Assembly: GCF_028308085.1 (NCBI RefSeq)
Contig: NZ_JAQMFS010000008.1
Coordinates: 1 to 56,116, forward strand
Direction: 5' to 3'
From: Gemella haemolysans
Lineage (GTDB): Bacteria; Bacillota; Bacilli; Staphylococcales; Gemellaceae
DNA: 56,116 nucleotides
In this document: positions 48,587-56,116 of the stretch, one piece after another
How positions within the stretch are numbered: position 1 is the first letter of the stretch
Layout: each line of letters begins with the position of its first letter
Made by a program: the position numbers and the translations under genes
Notes under the pieces: generated by a model
Told to the model about the DNA's origin: nothing
The model's database searches: none
What the model saw: only the letters and a program-made list of their open reading frames with translations

Positions 48587-49678
48587 ATGAACAAAGTATT
48601 AATAAATAAGATTAAATCTAACTATATATTTTTTATATCACTAGTATTTTTTGTTTTTCCACTAGTATATATTGTTAATGGTAGTTATCCGTTTTATATA
48701 TTGCCTCTGACTATAATGGCGATTGTTTCATATATTTCTATTCTATTTACTGAAAATAAGTATATTATTTTTATAGAATGGTTTTATTTAGCTTTCTATA
48801 TTGCATTTATGGCACTATATATTAATCCAACGAATATGTTATTCTCTTATTATCTAAGTAATCTGCTAGTTTGGAGATTTCATGATGATTACACTACATA
48901 CAGATCTATAAGTTTCTTTATAGTAATTAACTCAATTATGATTCATATTGCGTTAACTTCACTACTTACTGGTGATAAAGTAATTATGTTTTGCTTCTAC
49001 TTCCTATGTCTTATTACGTACTTCTTACAAAAACGTGGTTATGAAAGAAACAAGCTAAAAAATGAACGCATTAAATACAATGAACATATTAACATCTTAC
49101 TAGCTGAAAATGAGCGTAATAGAATTGGTCAAGATCTCCATGATAGTATTGGACATACATTTGTTATGTTAAAACTTAAAGCTGAACTTGCAGAGAAATA
49201 TTTAGAAAAAAATAATTTAGAGGCTGCAAAAAAAGAACTTTGTGAAATTAGTAAAATTAGTAAGGAATCAATGGATAACACTCGTGCAATAGTTAATAAA
49301 CTTAAGCATCGAACTGTTGAAGAAGAAATTAAAATTATCCAAGACATTATGATAATGAGTGATATTCAACTAAATCTTAATAATAATTTCACTACTAAAC
49401 CTATTGGGCTTCAAGAGTGGACTATTACAATGATTCTAAAAGAACTAACAAATAATATTATTAAACATAGTAAAGCTAATAAATGTGATATAATATTAGA
49501 TGAGAGTAATAAAAACTACACTATTACTGCTAAAGATAATGGTTGTGGTTTTGAGATAATAACAGGAAGCGAATTAGCTTCAATTAGAGAAAGAATCAAA
49601 GTAGTAGATGGAAAAATAGAAATACTTTCTAAAAAAGAACCTACTATTATTAGAGTAACAATTAGTAAAGATAACTAA
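48587..49678 (+). CDS. Sensor histidine kinase (DesK/NarX-like HPK7 type)
   Basis: This 363-residue membrane sensor has about five or six N-terminal spans (about 10-145). A coiled stretch leads to the HisKA_3 domain with phospho-acceptor His185 in [12 protein letters not shown]. The HATPase domain has the N box [12 protein letters not shown] (about 283-294) and the G box DNGCGF (about 314-319). It has no extracellular sensing domain, like intramembrane sensors of membrane stress. Its stop overlaps the frame of the response regulator. Confidence 0.9.
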   Translation: MNKVLINKIKSNYIFFISLVFFVFPLVYIVNGSYPFYILPLTIMAIVSYISILFTENKYIIFIEWFYLAFYIAFMALYINPTNMLFSYYLSNLLVWRFHDDYTTYRSISFFIVINSIMIHIALTSLLTGDKVIMFCFYFLCLITYFLQKRGYERNKLKNERIKYNEHINILLAENERNRIGQDLHDSIGHTFVMLKLKAELAEKYLEKNNLEAAKKELCEISKISKESMDNTRAIVNKLKHRTVEEEIKIIQDIMIMSDIQLNLNNNFTTKPIGLQEWTITMILKELTNNIIKHSKANKCDIILDESNKNYTITAKDNGCGFEIITGSELASIRERIKVVDGKIEILSKKEPTIIRVTISKDN

Positions 49679-49689
49679 TGGAGGTATTT

Positions 49690-50289
49690 ATGAGATTATT
49701 AATCGCAGAAGATCAAAGTATGCTACGTGATGCTATGGCTACACTACTTCTTATGGAAGATTCAATAGATGAAGTCTTACAAGCTAAAAATGGAAAAGAA
49801 GCAATAGATATATTGGTGAACTCTAGCGTTGATGTAGCAATACTAGATATTGAGATGCCTGAATCAACAGGACTAGAAGTATTAGAATTTATTCGTAATA
49901 AAAGTATAAATTGTAAAGTAATTATTGTTACAACATTTAAAAGAGCTGGTTATTTTGAACGTGCTATAAAAAATAACGTAGATGCCTATGTACTAAAAGA
50001 TCGTTCAATAGATGAACTTATGAAAACAATTAACAATGTTTTAGCAGGGCACAAAGAATACTCACCTGAACTAATGGAAAATATCTTCAATAGTCACAAT
50101 CCATTAACAAATCAAGAAAAAATTATTCTTATAAAAATTAAAGAAGGATTATCAAATAAAGAAATTGCTAATGCACTGTTTTTATCAGAGGGAACTATTA
50201 GAAACTATATTTCTAACATCCTAACAAAATTAAACTGCAAAAACAGGACAGAAGCTGTAAAAAAATCTACTGAGGAAGGATGGCTATAG
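49690..50289 (+). CDS. NarL/FixJ-family response regulator
   Basis: This 199-residue regulator starts at the ATG at 49690, with GGAGG (49680-49684) five bases before it; the ATG at 49678 overlaps the kinase stop. The receiver domain has acidic residues AED near the start, the phosphorylation site Asp53 in AILDIEMP and Lys in VLKDRS. The C-terminal LuxR helix-turn-helix (about 140-195) contains [21 protein letters not shown]. It probably controls the adjacent ABC exporter. Confidence 0.92.
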   Translation: MRLLIAEDQSMLRDAMATLLLMEDSIDEVLQAKNGKEAIDILVNSSVDVAILDIEMPESTGLEVLEFIRNKSINCKVIIVTTFKRAGYFERAIKNNVDAYVLKDRSIDELMKTINNVLAGHKEYSPELMENIFNSHNPLTNQEKIILIKIKEGLSNKEIANALFLSEGTIRNYISNILTKLNCKNRTEAVKKSTEEGWL

Positions 50290-50643
50290 ATGACAAGAAA
50301 ACTCGCTATAAGATTATCATTACTTTCATCAATATTATATATAGCTCTAACAATACTATACTTTTCAAGTGTAATATCAAAAATTAATCATTCTGATAGT
50401 CCTAGTGCTGGCGCTGGTTTAGGATTGCTACTTGCATTTCTAATACCACACTACTTTATGCTCTTAATAGCTGTTATTTTTAATATTGTTATCTCATTGA
50501 TAAAATTCACAAAAAATTATTTAATTATTATAAATACTATATTGTATATCATAGCAGGTGCATTAGGGATTTATATTGGATTTTTCTTTATTATTTCTAT
50601 TATTTTCCAAATAATATTCTTGATAATTGCGTATAATAAATAG
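50290..50643 (+). CDS. Small membrane protein of the two-component operon
   Basis: This 117-residue protein has three or four membrane spans (about 8-28, 42-65, 72-95 and 98-114) and no soluble domain. The ATG directly follows the stop of the response regulator, so it is co-translated. It could be an accessory to the sensor or transporter. No family recognised. Confidence 0.65.
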   Translation: MTRKLAIRLSLLSSILYIALTILYFSSVISKINHSDSPSAGAGLGLLLAFLIPHYFMLLIAVIFNIVISLIKFTKNYLIIINTILYIIAGALGIYIGFFFIISIIFQIIFLIIAYNK

Positions 50644-50667
50644 AAAAAGGAACAACTAAATCATAAT

Positions 50668-50696
50668 TTGTATTTTTTCTTTTCTCATGATATAAT
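50668..50696 (+). promoter_or_regulatory. Promoter inside intergenic region after the two-component operon
   Basis: TTGTAT (50668-50673), a 17-base spacer and TATAAT (50691-50696) form a good promoter. No coding region follows it on this strand, so it points to an RNA gene. Confidence 0.65.
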
Positions 50697-50702
50697 GTGA
50701 AT

Positions 50703-50835
50703 ATACATTAGGAGAGCATATAAACTCCGTTCCCTAATGGTTTATTTGCAGACTTTTTCAAAGATTTCAAGAATTGTTAACACTGTTGCTAGGCCCAACA
50801 ACTTATCTTTATGAAAATCTGCTTTTTATTTTTTT
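50703..50835 (+). ncRNA. Candidate small RNA of about 130 nt
   Basis: Starting about seven bases after a TATAAT box, the predicted RNA forms a 5' hairpin CATTAGG/CCTAATG (50706-50736) with an inner GAG/CTC. It then has a long 3' stem-loop in which GCAGA (50748-50752) pairs with TCTGC (50818-50822) and inner TGTTG/CAACA brackets a loop with CTAGGC. The 3' stem runs into a T run (TTTTTATTTTTTT), which is an intrinsic terminator. No ORF fits. It does not match 6S, SRP, RNase P or RoxS/RsaE as I know them. Confidence 0.55.
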
Positions 50836-50851
50836 AAAAATAAATAAAAAC

Positions 50852-50901
50852 AGGAACAACTCTAAATCATAATTTTTATAAATTGATTTTTTGTTGTTCC
50901 T
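50852..50901 (-). terminator. Hairpin repeat copy F, terminator of the MmcQ/YjbR gene
   Basis: AGGAACAAC (50852-50860) pairs with GTTGTTCCT (50893-50901), and on the minus strand a T-rich run follows. The inner sequence is a diverged form of the dispersed hairpin core. A partial second copy of its left half (GGAACAACTAAATCATAAT) sits at 50649-50667, next to the small-RNA promoter. Confidence 0.75.
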
Positions 50902-50907
50902 TTTATT

Positions 50908-51558
50908 TTATTTAACCAAAGAATAGCTAATGTCGATTAATTCTTTTATTGTCTCCAATTTGATATTTTTATCTAACACTATGCTTATCCAATGCTTTTT
51001 ATTCATATGATATGCTGGGAAAATATTTTTATTATCAATAATTTCTAAAATTTTATCCGTTGGATATTTTACATTTAAAATTTTCACTTTAGTTGTAATA
51101 TCGGTATTTTTATTCAATTTGTTATAATCTACATCTGAAAACAAGGCATACCATTTATTTTTTTCATTTACAAATGCCAATATATCAGGATGTTTTTTAA
51201 AAGGATTAACATGATTTTCACCGTATTTATCATTACAATAGTCGATAATTTCTGAACTTATTTTTCCCGATTCCTCAGCTAACCCTAATATTGAACTTAG
51301 TAGTTTCTCTACATGTTCTCTGATATTTTGTACCGTTTCACCTACAGCACTATCTACACTAAACAACGAATAAATCTCATCAAATTCTATATCATAAACT
51401 TCTATCAAAAGTTGACTATTAACAAATACTATTTCTATAAAAAAACTACTGTCTAAAATTTCTTTTCTATATATTAGTTTTTCCGCTTCTTCCCTAAATC
51501 CATACTGTAAAAGTTTTTCTTTAGAGAAGTTATATTCTTCTACATCAATTATTTTCAT
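50908..51558 (-). CDS. MmcQ/YjbR family protein
   Basis: This 216-residue protein has the MmcQ/YjbR signature in its C-terminal half (about 95-216): HPDILAF, KWYALFSDV, and at the end the family's HMNKKHWISIVLD (about 183-195). Members have a double-wing fold with possible DNA binding; the function is not settled. The N-terminal half (1-90) is an extra region of unknown role. It starts seven bases after the preceding gene's end in transcription order and lies downstream of no other gene. Confidence 0.78.
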   Translation of the reverse strand: MKIIDVEEYNFSKEKLLQYGFREEAEKLIYRKEILDSSFFIEIVFVNSQLLIEVYDIEFDEIYSLFSVDSAVGETVQNIREHVEKLLSSILGLAEESGKISSEIIDYCNDKYGENHVNPFKKHPDILAFVNEKNKWYALFSDVDYNKLNKNTDITTKVKILNVKYPTDKILEIIDNKNIFPAYHMNKKHWISIVLDKNIKLETIKELIDISYSLVK

Positions 51559-51565
51559 AAAACTT

Positions 51566-52435
51566 TTACTCGAATCTAGCTCTATCGTGACTTTGATTCC
51601 ACTTATCTACTTCTGGCCCTTTTGGTACAATAGTTTTACCTGCTGATACGTAATACCCAACTTTAATTGCTTCAAAGTCTGTTGTAGATCCAAATCCTGG
51701 AGTTTGATATAAGTCTTTTAAGTAGTTGAAAATGTTAGGATATTCCTCAATTCTCTTTTTATTCGCAGAATATAATCCATAATAAACGACATCTAAGCGA
51801 ATCATAGTAGTATAAAAACGAATATCTGTTTCTGTTATTGTATTACCGTGGAAGTATCTTTGATTTGATAAACGATCCTCTACTACATCCATCATATCAA
51901 AGAATCTTTCGAATGCCTCATCATATTTTTCTTGACTTTCAGCAAATCCCATTCCATATACACCATCATTAATAGCCACAGCTAATTTTTCATTCCATTC
52001 ATCAATTTGATCTGCAAGATGCTCGGGATATAAATCTACCTCAGTATTTTTATGTAATTGTTTAAACACTGTAGAAAACTCATGAAGTATCTCCGCTGAT
52101 TCTTTTCTAACTACTTTTCCTGTAGTAACATCAACAAGCACAGGTACTGAATATGGCCCTTCATAATCTGAATCACTATTTAAGTACACATCTTTAATTT
52201 TAGATTTTTTTAATATTGGGTCTAATCCATCTTTATCTAAGCTAAATTGCCATCCTTCTTCTCCACGACGATAATCCAATGTTCCTAAACTAATCGCGTC
52301 ATCTAATCCTAGTATTTCTCTTGCTATAACTGCTCTATGTGCATAAGGACAGACCGCAGTCCAAAATAGTCTATATCTTCCTTCCTCTATAGGTTGTTCC
52401 TCTGTTCCAAATGGTTTACTAAAAAATTTTTTCAT
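51566..52435 (-). CDS. Glutathionyl-hydroquinone reductase-like GST (Xi class)
   Basis: This 289-residue protein has the Xi-class active-site motif CPYAHR (about 29-34) in a thioredoxin-like N-domain, followed by VPVLVD (the cis-Pro) and a helical C-domain with NGVYGMGFAESQ-type features. Xi-class enzymes reduce glutathionyl-hydroquinones. The partner thiol in an organism without glutathione would have to differ. The ATG has GGAG about eight bases upstream. It starts 15 bases after the end of the oxidoreductase gene on the same strand. Confidence 0.85.
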   Translation of the reverse strand: MKKFFSKPFGTEEQPIEEGRYRLFWTAVCPYAHRAVIAREILGLDDAISLGTLDYRRGEEGWQFSLDKDGLDPILKKSKIKDVYLNSDSDYEGPYSVPVLVDVTTGKVVRKESAEILHEFSTVFKQLHKNTEVDLYPEHLADQIDEWNEKLAVAINDGVYGMGFAESQEKYDEAFERFFDMMDVVEDRLSNQRYFHGNTITETDIRFYTTMIRLDVVYYGLYSANKKRIEEYPNIFNYLKDLYQTPGFGSTTDFEAIKVGYYVSAGKTIVPKGPEVDKWNQSHDRARFE

Positions 52436-52450
52436 GTGATTTTCTCCTTT

Positions 52451-53410
52451 TTAATTTTCTATAAATTTTTTCGCTTCTTCATAAATATACATAACGTTCA
52501 AAGTATGTTCTTTCTGATCGTTCATAAATTCAAAATCTTTATTATTTATAACTTCAACGAATTTTTTAAACTCAGCAAACATTCTGTGTGAATGGATATT
52601 ATTATTTTTCTCTATAAAATTATCTTTTGTTTGAATACTGTAATTAGGAACTTCATTTGTAGGACCAATAACCTTAATTATACCTTGGTCCCCTTGAATA
52701 TTGACATAACTATTATTAAAAGTATCTTTAGCTGCTATGCAAACTACTTTAAAGTTATCATATTCTAATAGAAGTATTCCAGAAGTATCTACATCATTGA
52801 CTATATTTGGTGAATAATGTACTTTATTAGGTTTACCAAATAATCCGACAACAAAATGAATGTTATAAATATTTAAATCACCAAGCACTCCTCCACCTTT
52901 ACTTTTATCAAAAACAGGTGCAAGGATTCCATTTTTAAACGCTTCGTATCTTGAAGAAAGTTGGGAAAAATTACACTCAACAAGTCTTATTTCTCCAATA
53001 TTATCAATATTAGCTTTTATATCAAGATAATTTTTTTGATATTGGTTTGTTATTGCTTCTATTAAAATTAATCCTCTAGCTTCAGTAATTTCAAATAATT
53101 CTACAGCTTCTTCATACTTTAAAGTAAAAGGTTTCTCACAAATAACATTTTTACCAGCTTCTAAAGCTTTCTTAGCAACTGAATAATGCAAATTATTTGG
53201 AACTGCAACATAAATTGTATCTACTTCTTTATTTTCTAAACAAAGATCAATATCAGTATATATATTATTAATATTATATTTAGACTGTAATTCTTTTAAA
53301 TTTTCAATATTCCTAGCCGTTATAGCTTCTAATTTAATTTCTGGAAGTTCATGAGCAAAAGATAAAAAATCTTTAACTATCATTCCAGAACCAATAATTC
53401 CTAATTTCAT
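52451..53410 (-). CDS. Gfo/Idh/MocA family oxidoreductase
   Basis: This 319-residue NAD(P)-dependent enzyme starts at the ATG at 53410 (GGAGG seven bases upstream); an open frame continues to 53434 without a ribosome binding site. It has the Rossmann loop GIIGSGMI (4-11), the catalytic-type Lys of CEKPF (about 86-90) and the C-terminal alpha/beta substrate domain. Substrates in this family are sugars, inositols or dihydrodiols; the one here is unknown. It heads an operon with the GST-like and MmcQ/YjbR genes. Confidence 0.87.
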   Translation of the reverse strand: MKLGIIGSGMIVKDFLSFAHELPEIKLEAITARNIENLKELQSKYNINNIYTDIDLCLENKEVDTIYVAVPNNLHYSVAKKALEAGKNVICEKPFTLKYEEAVELFEITEARGLILIEAITNQYQKNYLDIKANIDNIGEIRLVECNFSQLSSRYEAFKNGILAPVFDKSKGGGVLGDLNIYNIHFVVGLFGKPNKVHYSPNIVNDVDTSGILLLEYDNFKVVCIAAKDTFNNSYVNIQGDQGIIKVIGPTNEVPNYSIQTKDNFIEKNNNIHSHRMFAEFKKFVEVINNKDFEFMNDQKEHTLNVMYIYEEAKKFIEN

Positions 53411-53783
53411 GTTTTCCTCCAAATTACTCAACATAGTTCTTTAATTATAACTTGTTAAAATCTAGCTAGCAAATTTTTTGCATATAAACTCTTCCTTAGA
53501 ACTTTCACATATAAGAAGCTTCTAATTCTATAACTTCGTATTCATGTTTCGTTATTATAATAGTACAATGTGTTGAATTTTTTACCAATTCTTACTTTTT
53601 CTCGTGAAATATGTGTTATTTTTTAACTTACTCATTACCTATCTCATAATAACTATTCAACAACTATTTGTAAAAATAACGATTATTTTTCATATTTTTT
53701 CATATTATTTTCATTTTTCTATTGACTTATATTTACCTTATATGATATATATATATATATTTCAGAATGGAAAGGAATACAAT
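53411..53783. other. Intergenic region with galE promoter
   Basis: TTGACT (53722-53727) followed by an AT-rich spacer and a (TA)n tract (53746-53760) that supplies a -10 box forms the probable galE promoter. The frame upstream of galE is open to 53604, but it lacks a ribosome binding site and encodes a non-family stretch. The remaining DNA is AT-rich without other features. Confidence 0.55.
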
Positions 53784-54806
53784 ATGACTAAAAAAATACT
53801 TGTTACAGGTGGAGCTGGATTTATCGGGTCTCACACTTGTATAGAATTATTAAACAATGGAAATGAAGTAGTTGTCGTTGATAACTTATATAACGCCAAC
53901 AAAAAGAGTTTAGAAGTAGTTGAACGAGTTACTGGTAAAAAGGTAACATTTTATGAAGTTGATGTTCGAGATGAAGATAAATTAAATGAAGTTTTTGAAA
54001 AAGAAGGAAATATTTATGGAGTTATTCACTACGCTGGATTAAAAGCAGTTGGTGAATCTTGTGAAATCCCATTAGCATATTATGATAATAATATAGCTGG
54101 AACTATTACTTTGTTCCGTGTTATGGAAAAACACAATTGTAAAAATATAATTTTCAGTTCATCAGCTACAGTTTATGGAGATCCTCATACATTACCAATT
54201 AAAGAAGATTTCCCACTATCTGTAACTAACCCATACGGACGTACTAAATTAATAACTGAAGATATTTTAAAAGATGTTTATAAAGCAGACAACGAATGGA
54301 ATATTGTTCTCCTTCGTTACTTTAATCCAATCGGAGCACATGAATGTGGAGATATCGGTGAAGATCCAAAAGGAGTACCAAACAACCTAATTCCTTATAT
54401 TATGCAAGTAGCTGTAGGTAAACTAGAAAAAGTTCAAGTTTTTGGTAATGATTTTGATACTCATGACGGTACTGGAGTACGTGACTACATCCACGTAGTA
54501 GATTTGGCTCGAGGTCACGTTTCTGCTCTTAAGAAATTAGAAAAAGGTAGTGGCTTAACTATTTATAACTTAGGAACAGGAATTGGTTATTCTGTATTAG
54601 ATATTATTAAAAGTGCATCAGCTGCTGTTGGACGTGATTTACCTTATGTTATAACTCCGCGTCGTGCAGGAGATATTGCAGCATGTTATGCTGATGCTAC
54701 AAAAGCAAAAGAAGAACTTGGATGGGAAGCAGAGTACGATATAAAACGTATGTGTGAAGATTCTTGGAGATGGCAAAGTAAACATCCAAACGGATTCGCT
54801 GAATAA
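53784..54806 (+). CDS. galE: UDP-glucose 4-epimerase
   Basis: This 340-residue short-chain dehydrogenase interconverts UDP-glucose and UDP-galactose. It has TGGAGFIGSH (8-17), the Ser of SSATVYG (about 122-128) and the catalytic Tyr and Lys in NPYGRTK (about 147-153). The start at 53784 has GGAAAGGAA upstream and gives the standard family length. It stands alone, without galK or galT nearby, so it probably serves cell-envelope sugar supply as well as galactose use. Confidence 0.95.
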   Translation: MTKKILVTGGAGFIGSHTCIELLNNGNEVVVVDNLYNANKKSLEVVERVTGKKVTFYEVDVRDEDKLNEVFEKEGNIYGVIHYAGLKAVGESCEIPLAYYDNNIAGTITLFRVMEKHNCKNIIFSSSATVYGDPHTLPIKEDFPLSVTNPYGRTKLITEDILKDVYKADNEWNIVLLRYFNPIGAHECGDIGEDPKGVPNNLIPYIMQVAVGKLEKVQVFGNDFDTHDGTGVRDYIHVVDLARGHVSALKKLEKGSGLTIYNLGTGIGYSVLDIIKSASAAVGRDLPYVITPRRAGDIAACYADATKAKEELGWEAEYDIKRMCEDSWRWQSKHPNGFAE

Positions 54807-54833
54807 TATACTTAAACAAGAAAATAAAAGTCT

Positions 54834-54956
54834 ATGAGACTGACCTAAAAGTCTTAGAAATAAAAAGTTAATAGAAGATCTTATAGGCGCAACGGGAATG
54901 ACTTAACAAAATCGATTTTTCCAAAATCATGATTTTTGAGTCACTCCCTCTTTTTA
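54834..54956 (+). repeat. Hairpin repeat copy C, without the inner palindrome
   Basis: The start (GACTGACCTAAAAGTCTTAG) and the block TATAGGCGCAACGG followed by ACTTAACAAAATCGATTTT match the outer parts of the long copies at 9191 and 55977, but the inner GATATC palindrome is absent. The right part, GGGAATGACT (54894-54903) with AGTCACTCCC (54939-54948) plus TCTTTTTA, is a terminator for galE. Confidence 0.75.
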
Positions 54957-55041
54957 TATAATAACACTTATTGAATTAAGGTTGTATACTAACTAATTGC
55001 TTTATATACATATTTTACACTGTTTTCTTTGATTTTAAAAA

Positions 55042-55332
55042 TTATTTTTTTAATATAGAATCAAATAAATAAAATCCTATATAATTATTAGTAAATCTAC
55101 TAATTTTAGTCATAAAAATACAACCATTACTAGAAATACTTTTTTGTCGTGCTAAATAAGATAAAGCAGGTGCTAATTGAAATAAAACTGCTTCATAATA
55201 TTCATTTTCTTTTTCAATTAACAAAATAGCTTTCTTATACAATTCTCTCTCTTTTATTCCAACCTCTTTATCTAATATCAAATTATATAAATCAGTTAAA
55301 ATTTCTTCTTCTTTAGGAAAATAATTAAACAT
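55042..55332 (-). CDS. Putative bacteriocin immunity protein
   Basis: This 96-residue, mainly helical protein without membrane spans reads as four helices (EEILTDLYNLILD, KERELYKKAILLIEKEN, YYEAVLFQLAPALSYLARQ, GCIFMTKISRFTN). Size, helix pattern and position behind a small secreted peptide resemble EntA/PncM-type immunity proteins. The sequence match is by feel only. It starts 16 bases after the stop of the secreted peptide, with TTAGGA as a weak ribosome binding site. Confidence 0.5.
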   Translation of the reverse strand: MFNYFPKEEEILTDLYNLILDKEVGIKERELYKKAILLIEKENEYYEAVLFQLAPALSYLARQKSISSNGCIFMTKISRFTNNYIGFYLFDSILKK

Positions 55333-55348
55333 ATAAAATTCCTAATAA

Positions 55349-55510
55349 TTACCAATTAATAGTTGGTTCCAATGGTGAACCACCATCATTCGCAATAGTA
55401 GTATACTGTGAAAAAGTAGTAACTTCTGTACTTCCTTTTGCATCAGCTATATTAAATTTTAAAAACATACTACCTGATAATAATAAAACAAAAAATAATT
55501 TCTTTTTCAT
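55349..55510 (-). CDS. Small secreted peptide, bacteriocin-like
   Basis: The ATG at 55510 has AGAAGG ten bases upstream and encodes 53 residues. The N-terminus is a Sec signal peptide: KKK, a hydrophobic core LFFVLLLSG, and the cleavage motif ADA at about 22-24. The predicted mature part has 29 residues, is acidic, has no cysteine, contains DGGSPLEP and ends in INW. There is no double-glycine leader and no dedicated exporter nearby. With the downstream helical gene it forms a two-gene unit like a Sec-dependent bacteriocin and its immunity gene. I recognise no known bacteriocin family in it. Confidence 0.55.
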   Translation of the reverse strand: MKKKLFFVLLLSGSMFLKFNIADAKGSTEVTTFSQYTTIANDGGSPLEPTINW

Positions 55511-55652
55511 AATAATAGAACCTTCTTTCTGCTATTTTTTAGAAATTTTAACATTTTTTTGATATTAGAAATAAATTATTAGATTTATTTTAAAGTAAAA
55601 AAATAAAAAATACAAGTCTTTTATTTAATTTTTTAAAATATTTTTTAAAACA

Positions 55653-55925
55653 TCACTCTTTATACTCTGTCAAAATACTTTCTATTTCTTTTAATTCTTT
55701 TATAAACTTACTATCTTTATGCCCTATATATACAATCTTTCTTCTACTCTTGTCATTGCTACATAAAGCAATCGTCTTTCTTCTTCTACATTTGTTTCTT
55801 ACAATACATTTTTATCTAACTTTTTCATACAAATAAGGATAATTCTCATCTATATTCATTATAAATACATTTTTAAATTCAAGTCCCTTATATAATTAAT
55901 TTAACTTTGAATTTATCTCCCTATC
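55653..55925 (-). pseudogene. Remnant of a UvrD/HelD-type helicase C-terminus
   Basis: On the minus strand, broken frames spell superfamily 1 helicase motifs: KGLEFKNVFIMNIDE (about 55890-55846), then after a stop VEEERRLLYVAMTRVEERLYI (about 55789-55727, motif VI type), then after a frameshift at a TATATATA tract GHKDSKFIKELKEIE and a final stop at 55653. The rest of the helicase is missing. Several separate lesions make this a dead gene rather than a sequencing error. Confidence 0.8.
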
Positions 55926-55976
55926 AAATTTGATAGATTGTTTTATTTTTTATATTTAGTTATCTTCATACTGGCA

Positions 55977-56116
55977 AGGGGCTGACTCAAAAGTCCTAAA
56001 TTTTAACAAAATGTATATGATAATTCATAGACGCAGTGGTTTATTGATATCTAAATTCGCTTTATAAAAGCTTTTTAGATATCTAATAAACTGTGCGGGG
56101 GTGACTCGACAAAATC
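55977..56116 (+). repeat. Long copy of dispersed hairpin repeat (copy B), cut by window end
   Basis: It matches the reverse complement of copy A (9191-9358) almost base for base from GCTGACTCAAAAGTCCTAA to the GTGACTCGACAAAATC where the window stops. It has the same 38-base palindrome (56046-56083) between GATATC ends. Just before it, CTATCAAATTTGATAG (55921-55936) is a separate perfect 16-bp palindrome. Confidence 0.85.

Noticed and set aside
50703-50835. 6S RNA or SRP RNA
   Set aside because: The length is shorter than Firmicute 6S (about 190 nt), there is no single long rod with a central bubble, and the GGAA tetraloop motif of SRP RNA is absent.
53604-53783. N-terminal extension of galE
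   Set aside because: The extra 60 residues are a hydrophobic AT-driven stretch that crosses the probable promoter. The start at 53784 has a ribosome binding site and gives the family length.

Overview
The window looks like chromosomal DNA of a low-GC Gram-positive coccus of the Gemella/Staphylococcaceae type (best guess Gemella). This rests on the very AT-rich intergenic DNA, AGGAGG-type ribosome binding sites, the Firmicute-type PyrR-attenuated pyr operon, the heterodimeric PyrK/PyrD enzyme, an SE1561-like small protein and a PrsA lipoprotein. The genus is inferred from overall protein resemblance; there is no rRNA gene in the window to confirm it.

Positions 1-9030 are mobile DNA. The first 95 bases are one end of an IS1216-like (IS6 family) element with its inverted repeat and the first seven codons of its transposase. 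It abuts the 3' part of orf15 of a Tn916-type conjugative transposon. From there the Tn916 right half is in standard order: orf15 (C-terminal part), orf14, orf13, leader orf12, tet(M), orf6, orf9, orf7, orf8, a structured non-coding stretch, xis, int and the right transposon end near 9030. tet(M) carries a two-base deletion that splits it into two frames. The transfer genes left of orf15 are either deleted or lie on another contig.

Positions 9031-32800 are core genome, mostly on the minus strand: an FtsX-type ABC exporter (HrtBA-like), an alpha/beta hydrolase, the str operon (rpsL-rpsG-fusA-tuf) with a clear promoter and odd upstream repeats, a plus-strand ABC exporter, a DUF438/hemerythrin/PAS protein with a DUF1858 partner, and the whole pyrimidine operon pyrR-pyrB-pyrC-carA-carB-pyrK-pyrD-pyrF-pyrE with two PyrR attenuators.

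Positions 32800-56116 hold an ABC-F protein, an unusual pair of M20 peptidase genes (an enzyme with an eroded lid domain followed by a stand-alone lid domain that keeps the missing motifs), a UDG-family protein, an RlmCD-like methyltransferase, cardiolipin synthase, PrsA, the pyruvate formate-lyase pair with CcpA-type and palindromic operators, MsrB, a patatin-like lipase, an ABC exporter with a DesK/NarL-type two-component system, a candidate small RNA, redox and sugar enzymes including GalE, and near the right end a two-gene unit of a small secreted peptide and a putative immunity protein next to a decayed UvrD-type helicase.

Six intergenic sites carry related hairpin repeats sharing a GACTC...AAAATCGATTTT core. 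Most also act as terminators. The longest version occurs twice in inverted orientation (about 9191-9358 and 55977-56116) and the window stops inside the second copy. Both window ends therefore lie in repeated DNA, as expected for an assembly contig.
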